From positions 1-43,183 of the forward strand of contig SVIB01000013.1 in assembly GCA_015055505.1 (NCBI GenBank): 43,183 nt of DNA, read 5' to 3'. Both the position numbers and the translations under genes were made by a program. The DNA comes from Clostridiales bacterium (GTDB lineage Bacteria; Bacillota; Clostridia; Christensenellales; Borkfalkiaceae). Below are positions 31,738 to 40,552 of this stretch, piece after piece; positions within the stretch are counted from its first letter, which is position 1, and every line of letters starts with the position of its first letter. The notes below the pieces were generated by a model. It did no database searches. It was not told the origin of the DNA and worked only from the letters and a program-made list of their open reading frames with translations.

Positions 31738-33470
31738 AAAAAGGCGTAATAAAAAGGCTGTGGAAAGTTGCAGGTAAATATAGGTTTATCTTTGCTTTGT
31801 CAATCGTATGTTCTCTTATATGCGTAGTGGCGCAACTGTATCTCCCAATTTTATTCGGTAAGGCGACCGACCTTATTATAGATAAAGGTCAAGTTGACCT
31901 TCCAAGTATATTAAAAATCGGTATAAGTGGGGCTATATGCGCGTTAATTGCAGGTTTAACCCAGTGGATTAACGAGGGATTATCGTCTAAAATAGCAAAC
32001 GGAATTACAAAAAATCTACGAATCGAGGCTTTTAAAAGACTTCAAAAAGTGCCTCTTTCGTATATCGACGAAAGACCTATCGGCGACGTGCTTAGCGTTG
32101 AGATAGGCGACGCGGATAAAATGAGCGAGGGGCTTTTGCTCGGTTTTTCAAAATTTTTCACGGGAATACTTACTATTATAATAACCCTTGTTTTTATGGC
32201 GGTTATAAATCCAATTATCGCAGGGATAGTGGTCGTTATTACTCCAATATCTTTATTCGTAGCCAAATTTATCACGGGAAAAACTTATAAGTTTTTTAAA
32301 AATCAATCTAAAATTACGGGAAGCCAAACTGCGCTTATCGAAGAAACTTTAACCAATTTGCCGACCGTAAAAGCATACGCAAACGAGGATACTTTTGCAG
32401 AGAAATTCGACCAAATCAACGCTGAACTTAAAGAGGTTTCGTTTAAGGCGGTATTTTTCTCGTCGCTTACAAATCCGGTTACTCGATTCGTAAACTCGTT
32501 AGTTTATTCGGCGGTAGCCCTTTCGGGCGCACTGATTGCCTTAAACGGCGGAGTGGGAATTTTCGTAGTAACGGCAGGCTCGATACTCTCGCTTTTAAGT
32601 TACGCCAATAGATATACGAAACCCTTTAACGAGATAACTTCGGTAATGACTGAACTTTCGAGCGCTACCGCTTGCGCATCGAGAATATTCTCGATAATCG
32701 ACCAAGAAGAGGAGATAGACGGCGGAGAAAATCAAATTGATTTTGTAAAAGGCGAAGTCGAGGCAAAGGGCGTATATTTTTCCTACAATGAAGAGCAAAA
32801 ACTGATTGAAGACTTTAATCTTAAAGTTGAAAGCGGACAAAAAATAGCCATCGTTGGTCCTACGGGTTGCGGAAAAACTACTCTTATCAATCTTTTAATG
32901 AGGTTTTACGAGTTGAATTCCGGCAATATCTATATAGACGGAAAGGATATAACCTCTTTAACGAGAGAGAATTTAAGAAAATCTTACGGTATGGTATTGC
33001 AAGATACGTGGATTAGAAACGCTACCGTAAAGGAAAATATAAAAATAGGCAAGAAAGACGCAACTGACGAAGAAATTGTTAGGGCGGCAAAAAGGTCTAA
33101 CGCGCACGGCTTTATAAAAAGGCTTGAAAAAGGTTACGATACTGTAATTGGCGAGGCGGGGCTTTCGCAAGGTCAAAAACAGTTGCTTTGCATAGCGAGG
33201 GTTATGCTTGCTCTTCCGCCAATGCTCATTTTAGACGAGGCTACGTCCTCTATTGATACCCGTACTGAAATGAAAATTCAGGAGGCGTTTGACGAGTTGA
33301 CGAAAGGTAAGACTTCTTTTATAGTTGCTCATAGACTGTCAACGGTTAAAAGCGCGGATAAGATTCTCGTAATGAAAGACGGAAACGTAATAGAACAAGG
33401 TAGGCACGACGAACTATTAAAAGCAAAAGGGTTTTATTATGGTTTATATAAAAGCCAATTTGAAAGTTGA
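31734..33470 (+). CDS. ABC exporter half-transporter, catalytic partner
   Basis: 578 residues, six membrane helices (1-320) plus ATPase. Walker A is GPTGCGKTT near residue 375, Walker B is MLILDEATSSID with the catalytic Glu, and the switch His is in IVAHRLST. Its signature is LSQGQ instead of LSGGQ, as expected for the subunit that lends its signature to the degenerate site of the first protein. The two genes therefore complement each other as an asymmetric heterodimer. The terminator follows directly. Confidence 0.92.
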   Translation: MKKGVIKRLWKVAGKYRFIFALSIVCSLICVVAQLYLPILFGKATDLIIDKGQVDLPSILKIGISGAICALIAGLTQWINEGLSSKIANGITKNLRIEAFKRLQKVPLSYIDERPIGDVLSVEIGDADKMSEGLLLGFSKFFTGILTIIITLVFMAVINPIIAGIVVVITPISLFVAKFITGKTYKFFKNQSKITGSQTALIEETLTNLPTVKAYANEDTFAEKFDQINAELKEVSFKAVFFSSLTNPVTRFVNSLVYSAVALSGALIALNGGVGIFVVTAGSILSLLSYANRYTKPFNEITSVMTELSSATACASRIFSIIDQEEEIDGGENQIDFVKGEVEAKGVYFSYNEEQKLIEDFNLKVESGQKIAIVGPTGCGKTTLINLLMRFYELNSGNIYIDGKDITSLTRENLRKSYGMVLQDTWIRNATVKENIKIGKKDATDEEIVRAAKRSNAHGFIKRLEKGYDTVIGEAGLSQGQKQLLCIARVMLALPPMLILDEATSSIDTRTEMKIQEAFDELTKGKTSFIVAHRLSTVKSADKILVMKDGNVIEQGRHDELLKAKGFYYGLYKSQFES

Positions 33471-33473
33471 AAA

Positions 33474-33516
33474 AAGCGCCCAACGGGAAGTTTCCCGTTG
33501 GGCGCTGAGTTTTTTA
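33474..33516 (+). terminator. Terminator of the ABC exporter operon
   Basis: AGCGCCCAACGGGAA/TTCCCGTTGGGCGCT, a perfect 15-bp stem at 33475-33506, followed by GAG and TTTTTT. Confidence 0.9.
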
Positions 33517-33592
33517 TAGTTATTTACGGATTAGTTTTATAAAGTTAGCGGTTAGGCTTTGCTTTATACAGTTATTTACGGCTTAGTTTTTC
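33515..33592. repeat. Short direct repeat of the aminotransferase gene end
   Basis: AGTTATTTACGGATTAGTTTT (about 33519-33539) repeats, with one mismatch, the last codons and stop of the aminotransferase (CAGTTATTTACGGCTTAGTTTT, about 33569-33590). A roughly 50-base local duplication past the gene end. Confidence 0.65.
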
Positions 33593-34732
33593 AAATAAAA
33601 TCAAGGCGTTTTCAGCCGTTTGCTTAGTCACGCAAGTTGCAATTCTAAGCCATCCGCTTGCCCCGAAAGAATCGGCAGGGACGATAAGAAGTCCAAGTTC
33701 TTTTGCCCTTGTTGCAAATTCTTTAGAGTTTCCGTTGGGGGCTTTTACTAAAAGATAGAATGCGCCTTTCGGCTGATTGCAAACAAAACCAAGTTTATCA
33801 AGCCCCTCTAAAAGGAGCGCGGTGTTATTTTCATAGAGTGAAAAGTCGGCGTATTCTTCACGGAAATTTTCAATCATATATTGAAAAAGAGAGGGAGCGC
33901 AAACGTATCCGTATGAGCGTAACGAACCTAAAAAGCCTGCGTATAAGTCGTTTATTTCATCAATTTGCGTTGGAATTGCAATGTATCCTATGCGCTCGCC
34001 TGCAAGCGAAAGACTTTTACTGTACGAGTAACAAATTATAGTGTTTTTATAAAGTTTTGGAATAAAAGGCAAAAGGGTATTGTCAAAAACTATTTCTCTA
34101 TACGGCTCGTCGGAAACGAGATATATAGGATTGTTAAATTCAATAGATTTTTGAGTTAATAGGTTAGCAATATCTAAAATTTCCTCTTTCGAGTAGACCT
34201 TTCCCGACGGGTTGTTTGGAGAATTGATAATTATTGCTCTCGTATTTTTAGTTATCGCTTTATCTAAAGCGGAAATATCGGGAGTAAAACCGTCGCCTAA
34301 AAATCCTACGGTTTTAAAGCGCGCTCCACAACCTTCCACGAATACTTTATATTCGGGGAAGTAGGGCGATAGAGCGATTATCTCGTCATTTTCACTATTT
34401 ACAAGCGTTTTAAAAACACCGCAAAGCGAGGCTGCCGCACCGCAAGTTAAAACAATGCTATCCGCTGAAAAATCAACCCCGTTTTTTGAAAGGCTGTTAG
34501 CGATTACCGTTCTTGCCTTAAAACTGCCTTGCGCCGAGGTGTAGGCGTGAACGTCCTTACTTTTCAAGCCGTTAGATAAAACCTCGGTAACCCAATCGGG
34601 AGTTTTTGCGGTAGGATTGCCAAGCGTTAAGTCGCAAACGTCCATACCTTTTTCTTGCAGTAGTTTGCCGTATTCAAATAATTCTCTTATCTCCGAGCGA
34701 TTTTGCCCAAGACGCACCATTTTTTCATTCAT
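33572..34732 (-). CDS. Class I/II PLP-dependent aminotransferase
   Basis: A 386-residue fold-type I aminotransferase (AspC/AAT subgroup). INSPNNPSGKVYS (about 171-183) is the substrate/PLP motif, YLVSDEPYREIVF carries the PLP-pyridine Asp, and the Schiff-base Lys is in YSYSKSLSLAGERIGY (about 230-245). The C-terminal Arg for the carboxylate is in GWLRIATC. It is transcribed away from the aro operon and shares its upstream region. By context it may transaminate phenylpyruvate or prephenate, the only chemical step to Phe missing from the operon. Aspartate or broad specificity remains possible. Confidence 0.88.
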   Translation of the reverse strand: MNEKMVRLGQNRSEIRELFEYGKLLQEKGMDVCDLTLGNPTAKTPDWVTEVLSNGLKSKDVHAYTSAQGSFKARTVIANSLSKNGVDFSADSIVLTCGAAASLCGVFKTLVNSENDEIIALSPYFPEYKVFVEGCGARFKTVGFLGDGFTPDISALDKAITKNTRAIIINSPNNPSGKVYSKEEILDIANLLTQKSIEFNNPIYLVSDEPYREIVFDNTLLPFIPKLYKNTIICYSYSKSLSLAGERIGYIAIPTQIDEINDLYAGFLGSLRSYGYVCAPSLFQYMIENFREEYADFSLYENNTALLLEGLDKLGFVCNQPKGAFYLLVKAPNGNSKEFATRAKELGLLIVPADSFGASGWLRIATCVTKQTAENALILFEKLSRK

Positions 34733-34794
34733 AGGAAAATGTTATCACGAAAAACAAAAAATGTCAATATAAACCTTAAATTTTTTCAAATCGG

Positions 34795-34824
34795 TTGACA
34801 AACGGAGTATAAAGGGTATATACT
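34795..34824 (+). promoter_or_regulatory. Promoter of the aro/phe operon
   Basis: TTGACA at 34795-34800 (perfect), 18-base spacer, TATACT at 34819-34824. It reads into the leader peptide that starts 18 bases later. Confidence 0.8.
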
Positions 34825-34842
34825 CAAAAAAGAGGAAAGAAA

Positions 34843-34896
34843 ATGAAAAAATACTTTAACTTTAAAAGCGCATACTTTTTTAAAGACCATATTTAA
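34843..34896 (+). CDS. Phe/Tyr-rich leader peptide of the aro operon
   Basis: A 17-codon ORF, MKKYFNFKSAYFFKDHI, with AGAGGA 12 bases before the ATG. Six of 17 residues are Phe (4) or Tyr (2), including YF, NF and YFF clusters. It lies between a strong promoter and an intrinsic terminator ahead of aroF. This is the layout of a pheA-type transcription attenuator: scarcity of charged tRNA-Phe or tRNA-Tyr stalls the ribosome on the leader and changes mRNA folding. Too short for normal gene calling. Confidence 0.85.
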   Translation: MKKYFNFKSAYFFKDHI

Positions 34897-34980
34897 TTCA
34901 AAATATCGGTATTTTTTCGCATACTCAAAAAGATTTAAGACCGATTTATTATTATCGGTCTTTTTTTATACTTTTGAGTA
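34845..34980 (+). promoter_or_regulatory. Attenuator with competing hairpins
   Basis: Region 1, GAAAAAATAC (34845-34854, leader codons 1-4), pairs perfectly with region 2, GTATTTTTTC (34909-34918). Overlapping region 2, ATCGGT (34905-34910) can instead pair with ACCGAT (34940-34945), the 5' arm of the terminator, forming an antiterminator. A ribosome stalled on Phe/Tyr codons would cover region 1 and favour the antiterminator; one that reaches the stop at 34894 would cover region 2 and allow termination. TACTCAAAAAG (34922-34932) and CTTTTGAGTA (34971-34980) form an outer stem around the terminator. Confidence 0.75.
34937..34967 (+). terminator. Attenuator terminator
   Basis: AAGACCGAT (34937-34945) pairs with ATCGGTCTT (34954-34962) around TTATTATT, and is followed by a T run. 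It ends 59 bases before aroF. Confidence 0.88.
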
Positions 34981-35025
34981 AGGTATTAGGAAAACTTAAA
35001 ACTTTCGCAATTAAAGAGGTAAATT

Positions 35026-36039
35026 ATGATAATAGTCGTAAAAAGAGACTGTGACCAAAAACAACTTGACAATCTTTTAAAATGGATAAAAAATCAAGGG
35101 CTTGGCGTTACTTTAAGCCAAGGCGACAGCTCGGTCGTATTAGGGCTTATCGGCGATACGCCTAAGGTGGATATCGACCTTATCCGTTCGATGGAAATAG
35201 TAGAAAGCGTAAAGCGAATTCAAGAGCCCTATAAAAGCGCAAATAGAAAATTCCATCCCGAGGATACGGTAATAGACGTATGCGGTCATAAATTTGGCGG
35301 TGACAATTTCCAAATTATTGCAGGACCTTGCTCGGTTGAAAGCGAAAGACAAGTTATAGAAATAGCAAAGGCGGTCAAAAAAGCGGGCGCAAATCTTTTA
35401 AGAGGCGGTGCGTTTAAGCCGAGGACTTCGCCGTACGCTTTCCAAGGGCTTAAAGGTACGGGACTTGAACTTTTGCAAAAGGCAAAAGAGGAAACGGGAA
35501 TGCCAATAGTTACCGAAATTATGAGCGCGTCGCATATCGACCTGTTTGAAAAGGTAGACGTACTGCAAATAGGCGCGAGAAATATGCAAAATTTTGAACT
35601 TTTAAAGGCGGTTGGAAAACTCAAAAAGCCGATACTTTTAAAAAGAGGACTCGCAAACACTATAGAGGAGTGGCTTATGAGCGCCGAATACATAATGGCG
35701 GAAGGAAATAAGCAAGTAATTCTTTGCGAAAGGGGAATAAGAACTTTTGAACCGCTGACGAGGAATACATTAGACCTTTCGGCAATCCCACTTCTTAAAG
35801 AACTTACCCATCTTCCAATTATCGTAGACCCAAGTCACGCGTCGGGACTTTCAAGGCTTGTAAAACCCTTATCGCTTGCCTCGGTGGGCGCAGGCGCGGA
35901 CGGTCTTATGATAGAAGTGCATAACGATCCTAAAAACGCCCTTTGCGACGGTGCGCAATCACTCCGTCCCGAGCAGTTTGAAGAGGTTGTAAAAGGTATT
36001 GACGTAATGTTGCCTATCGTCAATAAAAAGAGGGTTTAA
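35026..36039 (+). CDS. aroF: 3-deoxy-7-phosphoheptulonate (DAHP) synthase
   Basis: A 337-residue enzyme condensing phosphoenolpyruvate and erythrose 4-phosphate, the first shikimate step. It is the type I-beta (KDO8P-synthase-like) form: a short N-terminal ferredoxin-like regulatory domain (1-70, MIIVVKRDCDQKQLDNLL) and a TIM barrel with IIAGPCSVES, LRGGAFKPRTSPYAFQG, QIGARNMQNFELL, LLKRGLANTIEEW and VDPSHASG. Such N-terminal domains mediate feedback inhibition in homologues. AAAGAGG precedes ATG 35026. First structural gene after the attenuator. Confidence 0.96.
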   Translation: MIIVVKRDCDQKQLDNLLKWIKNQGLGVTLSQGDSSVVLGLIGDTPKVDIDLIRSMEIVESVKRIQEPYKSANRKFHPEDTVIDVCGHKFGGDNFQIIAGPCSVESERQVIEIAKAVKKAGANLLRGGAFKPRTSPYAFQGLKGTGLELLQKAKEETGMPIVTEIMSASHIDLFEKVDVLQIGARNMQNFELLKAVGKLKKPILLKRGLANTIEEWLMSAEYIMAEGNKQVILCERGIRTFEPLTRNTLDLSAIPLLKELTHLPIIVDPSHASGLSRLVKPLSLASVGAGADGLMIEVHNDPKNALCDGAQSLRPEQFEEVVKGIDVMLPIVNKKRV

Positions 36040-36048
36040 TCGACTTAT
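36037..36048 (-). repeat. Interspersed motif copy overlapping the aroF stop
   Basis: TAATCGACTTAT begins with the TAA stop codon of aroF and continues ATAGGGG. Reverse complement of the core, same orientation relative to the gene as after pncB and the CaCA gene. Confidence 0.75.
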
Positions 36049-36099
36049 AGGGGAACTTATATATATTACGGGTGTTATATAGTTTAAAACGGTGTAAAT

Positions 36100-37119
36100 A
36101 TGAAAACGGTAAAAATAAATACGGGGAGAAGTTACGAGGTAGTAATAGATAGCGACTACTCCCATCTTTTAGAAAAGGTAAAAAGCGTTGTAAACGGAAA
36201 AATAATGGTAGTTTACGACGAAAACACTCATATACTTTTTGCGGATACAATAAAAAAATGCCTCGCTGGGTATAAATTGACGGAAGAGGTTTTGCCCGTT
36301 GGGGAAAATACGAAAAGTATAGCCGAATACTCTAAACTCATAGAAAAACTTGCCAAAAAGAAGTTTACGAGAAAGGACTGTATAATGGCGGTCGGCGGTG
36401 GGGTAATAGGAGATTTGTGCGGATTCGTAGCCTCTACTTATATGAGGGGAATAACCTATATTTCCTGTCCTACCACCTTGCTTTCGTGCGTAGATTCTTC
36501 GGTCGGGGGAAAGACTGCGGTAAATCTTCCCGAAGGAAAGAATTTGCTCGGCGCTTTTTATCAGCCCTCGTTAGTTTACGTGAGTATTTCGGCAATGGAT
36601 ACTCTTTTGCAACGGGATATAGAGTGCGGAATGGGCGAAGTCGTAAAATACGCCTTTTTAGACGGCAGAATTACAAAAAAAGACCTTCAAAACGGTATTA
36701 GCGAAGACCTAATCGAGAAGTGTATTACCATAAAGAAAGAAATTGTTGAAAAAGACGAGTTTGACAGGGGTGAAAGGGCTAAACTTAATTTGGGACACAC
36801 GGTAGGACACGCACTTGAGAGTTTGTACGGGTACGAATATTCACACGGACTGTGCGTTTTTAACGGTATAAAGAAAATTATTGACCTATCTTGTGAGTAT
36901 TACGGTTACGGCGAGGACGAAAAGAGAGAGTTTGAAAGCCTTTTAAAAGTTTATCCGTATACTGAAATTCCCGAAATAGAAACGAGTAAGATTATGGAAA
37001 AAATCCGTATAGATAAAAAGGCTGACGAAGACGGCGTAAATCTCGTACTTATTAAGCAAATAGGCGAGGTTGAAGTGTGTAAAATTAGCCTTTCTAAATT
37101 GGAGAAAATGCTAAAATGA
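36100..37119 (+). CDS. aroB: 3-dehydroquinate synthase
   Basis: A 339-residue NAD-dependent, metal-dependent enzyme turning DAHP into 3-dehydroquinate. Motifs are GEN.K near residue 69, the nucleotide-binding AVGGGVIGDLCGFVASTYMRG (about 96-116), PTTLLSCVDSSVGGKTAVN, and metal ligands in GEVVKYAFLD and LNLGHTVGHALES..YSHG. The gap to aroF is 60 bases with only a weak ribosome binding site, so some translational drop is possible. It overlaps aroA by 4 bases. Confidence 0.96.
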   Translation: MKTVKINTGRSYEVVIDSDYSHLLEKVKSVVNGKIMVVYDENTHILFADTIKKCLAGYKLTEEVLPVGENTKSIAEYSKLIEKLAKKKFTRKDCIMAVGGGVIGDLCGFVASTYMRGITYISCPTTLLSCVDSSVGGKTAVNLPEGKNLLGAFYQPSLVYVSISAMDTLLQRDIECGMGEVVKYAFLDGRITKKDLQNGISEDLIEKCITIKKEIVEKDEFDRGERAKLNLGHTVGHALESLYGYEYSHGLCVFNGIKKIIDLSCEYYGYGEDEKREFESLLKVYPYTEIPEIETSKIMEKIRIDKKADEDGVNLVLIKQIGEVEVCKISLSKLEKMLK

Positions 37120-38360
37120 TAGTAAAAATAAAACCGTTTACCCCATTTGGCGAGGTAGTCGCGCCACCGTCTAAGTCGATAGCGCACCGCCTTTTGATTT
37201 CCGCGTCGCTAAAAAAGGGGCAAACGATTGTCAAAAATATCGGCAATTCCGCCGATATCATAGCGACGGTAAACTGTCTTAACCGTCTTGGAGCGAATAT
37301 CGAAACAGCGGACGGAAACGCAATCGTAAACGGTATTGAAAGGGTAAAAAAAGGGCGCGTTTTAGATTGTAATGAAAGTGGGTCCTCGCTCCGCTTTTTA
37401 ATGCCTATCGCCTGTGCGTTGGGGGCGGACTGCACCTTTACGGGCAGTCAAAAACTTTTATCGAGACCCAATCTTCCGCTGATAGACGAAATCAAAAGAC
37501 ACGGCGTGAAAAACGACGGCTTTAAGTTTTGGGGCGAGTTAAATAGCGGAGAGTATAAAATAGACGGCGGAATAAGTTCTCAGTATATAAGCGGACTGCT
37601 GTTTGCTTTGCCGTTATTAGACGGCGACAGTACGCTTGAAATAGTGGGCGATACGGTTAGCAAAGATTATATTTCTATTACCCTCTCGGTGTTGGAAAAA
37701 AGTTGTATAAAATTCCAAAAGTTGGGCAATAAGTTCGTTATTTGCGGAAATCAAGAGTACAATTTACCAAAAGAAGTAACTGTTGAAGGGGATTGGTCGG
37801 GCTCGGCGTACCCGTTAACTTTGGGGGCGATAGGCGGACAGGTTTGCGTTAAAGGGCTTGACTTAAACTCCTTGCAAGGCGATAGAAAAATTATTGAAAT
37901 ACTTGAAAAGGCAGGGGCTAAAATTACGGTAGAGGGAGATAAAATTACCGTAACTAAGCATAAATTAAACGGGTTTGAATATTCGTTTGAGGATATTCCC
38001 GATATTGCGCCCGTTTGCGCAGGGCTTGCCTCGGCGTGTGAGGGCGAAAGCGCCTTGCACCGCATAGAAAGATTAAAAATTAAGGAAAGCGACAGGGTAA
38101 AAACCACTTTAAATACTTTAAAAATAGCAGGAATATCAGCAAAAGAGGACTGCGGAAGTATTAAAGTTTTGGGCAACAAAATAAACGGCGGTATTTTTTA
38201 CGGCGAAAACGACCATAGAATAGTGATGCTTGCCTCGATTTTGTCTGCCGTTGCAAACGGCGAAAGCGAGATAATAGGCGCGGAAGCCGTAGCAAAATCC
38301 TATCCCGAGTTTTTTGAAACTCTAAAAAAGTTAGGGGGAGATATTGATGTCAGTGTTTAA
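37116..38360 (+). CDS. aroA: 5-enolpyruvylshikimate-3-phosphate synthase
   Basis: 414 residues. PSKSIAHRLLISASL (about 18-32) carries the substrate-binding Lys-Ser; NESGSSLRFLMPIA replaces the usual N.GT..RFL, which puts Ser at the position that is Gly-Thr in many enzymes. Later motifs are ISSQYISGLLFALP, EGDWSGSAYPL, LKIKESDRVKTT and ENDHRIVMLASI. The NAGTA-type loop reading NESGS may affect inhibitor binding, but this is only a sequence observation. It overlaps aroB by 4 bases and aroC by 14. Confidence 0.95.
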   Translation: MIVKIKPFTPFGEVVAPPSKSIAHRLLISASLKKGQTIVKNIGNSADIIATVNCLNRLGANIETADGNAIVNGIERVKKGRVLDCNESGSSLRFLMPIACALGADCTFTGSQKLLSRPNLPLIDEIKRHGVKNDGFKFWGELNSGEYKIDGGISSQYISGLLFALPLLDGDSTLEIVGDTVSKDYISITLSVLEKSCIKFQKLGNKFVICGNQEYNLPKEVTVEGDWSGSAYPLTLGAIGGQVCVKGLDLNSLQGDRKIIEILEKAGAKITVEGDKITVTKHKLNGFEYSFEDIPDIAPVCAGLASACEGESALHRIERLKIKESDRVKTTLNTLKIAGISAKEDCGSIKVLGNKINGGIFYGENDHRIVMLASILSAVANGESEIIGAEAVAKSYPEFFETLKKLGGDIDVSV

Positions 38361-39423
38361 AGGCGAAAAACTTAATATTGAAATTTACGGCAGTTCGCAC
38401 GACAAAAAAATCGGCGCGAGGGTAAGTGGGTTCCCCTCTATGAAAATAGATAGCGAAAAACTAAAAGAGTTTTTAAAAAGGCGAAGTCCCAATGGAGAAA
38501 TTTACTCTACTGCAAGAAAAGAAACCGACGAGCCTATTTTTGAAAATTTGGCTGATAACGGTGTTATAGGCGGGGATTTTACAGTTGATATATATAACAA
38601 AGACGTAAAAAGCCAAGACTATGACGAACTGTACGCAAAGCCAAGACCGTCGCACGCGGATTATTGTAGATTTTTAAAAAACGGCGAACTTAGTTTTAAA
38701 GGCGGTGGGGAGTATTCGGGTAGACTTACCGCTCCTTACTGCGTAGTAGGCGGACTTGCAAAACAGTATTTGGAGAAAAATTACGGAATAAAAATTTGCG
38801 CTTACCTTTCTTCGGTCGGTAGAGTAAAGGGGAAGTCTTATAAAGACGGTCCGATTTTTTTAGAGGAAGTTGAAAATATTAGCGGATTTCCCTCTTTAGA
38901 TAGTAGTGAAAAAATGCTTGAAGAGATAGAGAGGGCAAGACTTGACCAAAACTCTGTCGGCGCAACCGTAGAGTGTATCGTTTACGGAATGAAAAAAGGG
39001 GTAGGCGGTGCAGGTTTTTGGGGATTAGAAGGTAAAATTTCGCATACGGTATACGCTATTTCCGGTGTGAAAGGCGTTGAGTTTGGCGACGGTTTTGATA
39101 TTTCGGAAAAGACGGGGTTTGAGGCTAACGACCAACTTGAATACGTCGGCGGTCAAGTAAAAATAATGACCAATAGCGCAGGCGGTATAAACGGCGGAAT
39201 TTCTAACGGCAATCCAATTACTTTAAAAGTTGCCTTTCGTCCAACGCCGTCTATCGCAAAACCGCAAAAGACGGTAGACCTTGAAAAGGGCGAAAACGTA
39301 GAAATACAAATAAAAGGAAGACACGACGCATGTTTTGCGGTACGGGCAGTTCCCGTTGTGGAAAGCGGGGTTGCAATAGCCGTATTAGACGCGATTTTAG
39401 GAGAAGAAGATGAAAACGATTGA
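38347..39423 (+). CDS. aroC: Chorismate synthase
   Basis: 358 residues. Converts EPSP to chorismate with reduced FMN. N-terminal motif YGSSHDKKIGARVSG stands where most enzymes have GESHG; GGGEYSGRLTAPYCVVGGLAKQYL is the Clostridial form of GGRSSARETA; AGGINGGISNGNPI and GRHDACFAVRAVPVVES are standard. ATG 38347 is used rather than the adjacent TTG. It lies within the end of aroA, and its own end overlaps pheA by 14 bases, so translation is coupled. Confidence 0.93.
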   Translation: MSVFKGEKLNIEIYGSSHDKKIGARVSGFPSMKIDSEKLKEFLKRRSPNGEIYSTARKETDEPIFENLADNGVIGGDFTVDIYNKDVKSQDYDELYAKPRPSHADYCRFLKNGELSFKGGGEYSGRLTAPYCVVGGLAKQYLEKNYGIKICAYLSSVGRVKGKSYKDGPIFLEEVENISGFPSLDSSEKMLEEIERARLDQNSVGATVECIVYGMKKGVGGAGFWGLEGKISHTVYAISGVKGVEFGDGFDISEKTGFEANDQLEYVGGQVKIMTNSAGGINGGISNGNPITLKVAFRPTPSIAKPQKTVDLEKGENVEIQIKGRHDACFAVRAVPVVESGVAIAVLDAILGEEDEND

Positions 39424-40552
39424 TATTTTAAGAACAGAAATAGACAAAATTGACGACGCTCTTGCCGATTTGTACGAGAAGAGAATGGCTCTTTGCAAAG
39501 AGATAGGACTAAATAAGGCTAACGAGGGAAGAGCGGTAAACGTTACCGAAAGAGAAAAACAAATAGTAAACCGTATAACTCAAGGCCGTGACGACGAAAT
39601 GAAGAGATACCTTAAACTTTTGTACGATACGATATTTTTCCAAAGTAAAAATTATCAAGGAAAATTTGTAAAGACGAAGTCGCAAACGGTAGAAAAATTG
39701 CGTGAAATTATAGGCGAAGAGAGAAAATCTTTCCCAATTTCCGCAACGGTAGCCTGCCAAGGTGTGAGCGGTGCGTATAGCGGAGTTGCCGCGGATAAAC
39801 TTTTCGATATTTCCGAGGTTACTTATTTTAAGACTTTCGACGCCGTATTTTCTGCCGTTGACCAAGGTCTTTGCGAGTACGGAGTGTTGCCTATCGAAAA
39901 CAGTAACGCAGGCTCGGTTTCTCAAGTTTACGACCTTATGAAAAAGCATAAATTTTATATCGTAAAGAGTGTAAGAGTTCAAATAAGTCACGCTCTTTGT
40001 GCAAAAAAAGGAGTAAAAGTCGAGGAAATTAAGACTGTTTATTCTCATTCTCAAGCGCTTATGCAGTGCGCCGAGCATTTAAAGAGACTTGGAGTTAAGA
40101 CTGTAGAGGTTGAAAATACTGCGGTTGCTGCAAAAATCGTTGCCGAAAGCGAAGATAGGTCGATAGGCGCAATTTGTTCGGACGACTGCGCTGAAATATA
40201 CAATCTTTGCGCTTTAGAAAGGGCTATGCAAGACAGCGCAAACAATTTCACGAGATTTATTTGTATTTCTAAGGATATGAAAGTATTTAAAGGCGCGGAT
40301 AAAATAAGCGTTATGACAAGCCTTGCAAACAAGGCGGGAAGTCTAAATAAAATGTTGAACCGCTTTGCAACTTTGGGGCTTAACCTTACTAAACTTGAAT
40401 CCCGTCCTATTGCAAACAGTCAGTTTGAATTTATGTTCTATTTTGATTTCGAGGGCGAGATTGAAAACGAAAACGTGCTTAACCTTTTAGGAGAACTCGA
40501 TAACAGTTCGGATAAATTCGTATTTTTAGGAAGTTATAAAGAGATTATATAA
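39410..40552 (+). CDS. pheA: Chorismate mutase/prephenate dehydratase (P-protein)
   Basis: A 380-residue trifunctional protein. An AroQ-type chorismate mutase (1-90: LRTEIDKIDDALADLYEKRMALCKEIG) precedes the prephenate dehydratase domain (about 105-285: ACQGVSGAYS, PIENSNAGSVSQVYDL, and the catalytic TRF in NNFTRFICIS). A C-terminal ACT domain for Phe feedback follows (KAGSLNKMLNRFATLGLNLTKLESRP, about 305-330). Produces phenylpyruvate. Its place among common-pathway genes explains a Phe-sensing leader. No prephenate dehydrogenase (tyrA) is present. Confidence 0.95.
   Translation: MKTIDILRTEIDKIDDALADLYEKRMALCKEIGLNKANEGRAVNVTEREKQIVNRITQGRDDEMKRYLKLLYDTIFFQSKNYQGKFVKTKSQTVEKLREIIGEERKSFPISATVACQGVSGAYSGVAADKLFDISEVTYFKTFDAVFSAVDQGLCEYGVLPIENSNAGSVSQVYDLMKKHKFYIVKSVRVQISHALCAKKGVKVEEIKTVYSHSQALMQCAEHLKRLGVKTVEVENTAVAAKIVAESEDRSIGAICSDDCAEIYNLCALERAMQDSANNFTRFICISKDMKVFKGADKISVMTSLANKAGSLNKMLNRFATLGLNLTKLESRPIANSQFEFMFYFDFEGEIENENVLNLLGELDNSSDKFVFLGSYKEII

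Noticed and set aside
39509..40078. 189-codon minus-strand ORF
   Set aside because: Antisense to pheA, whose domains are all intact in the sense frame.
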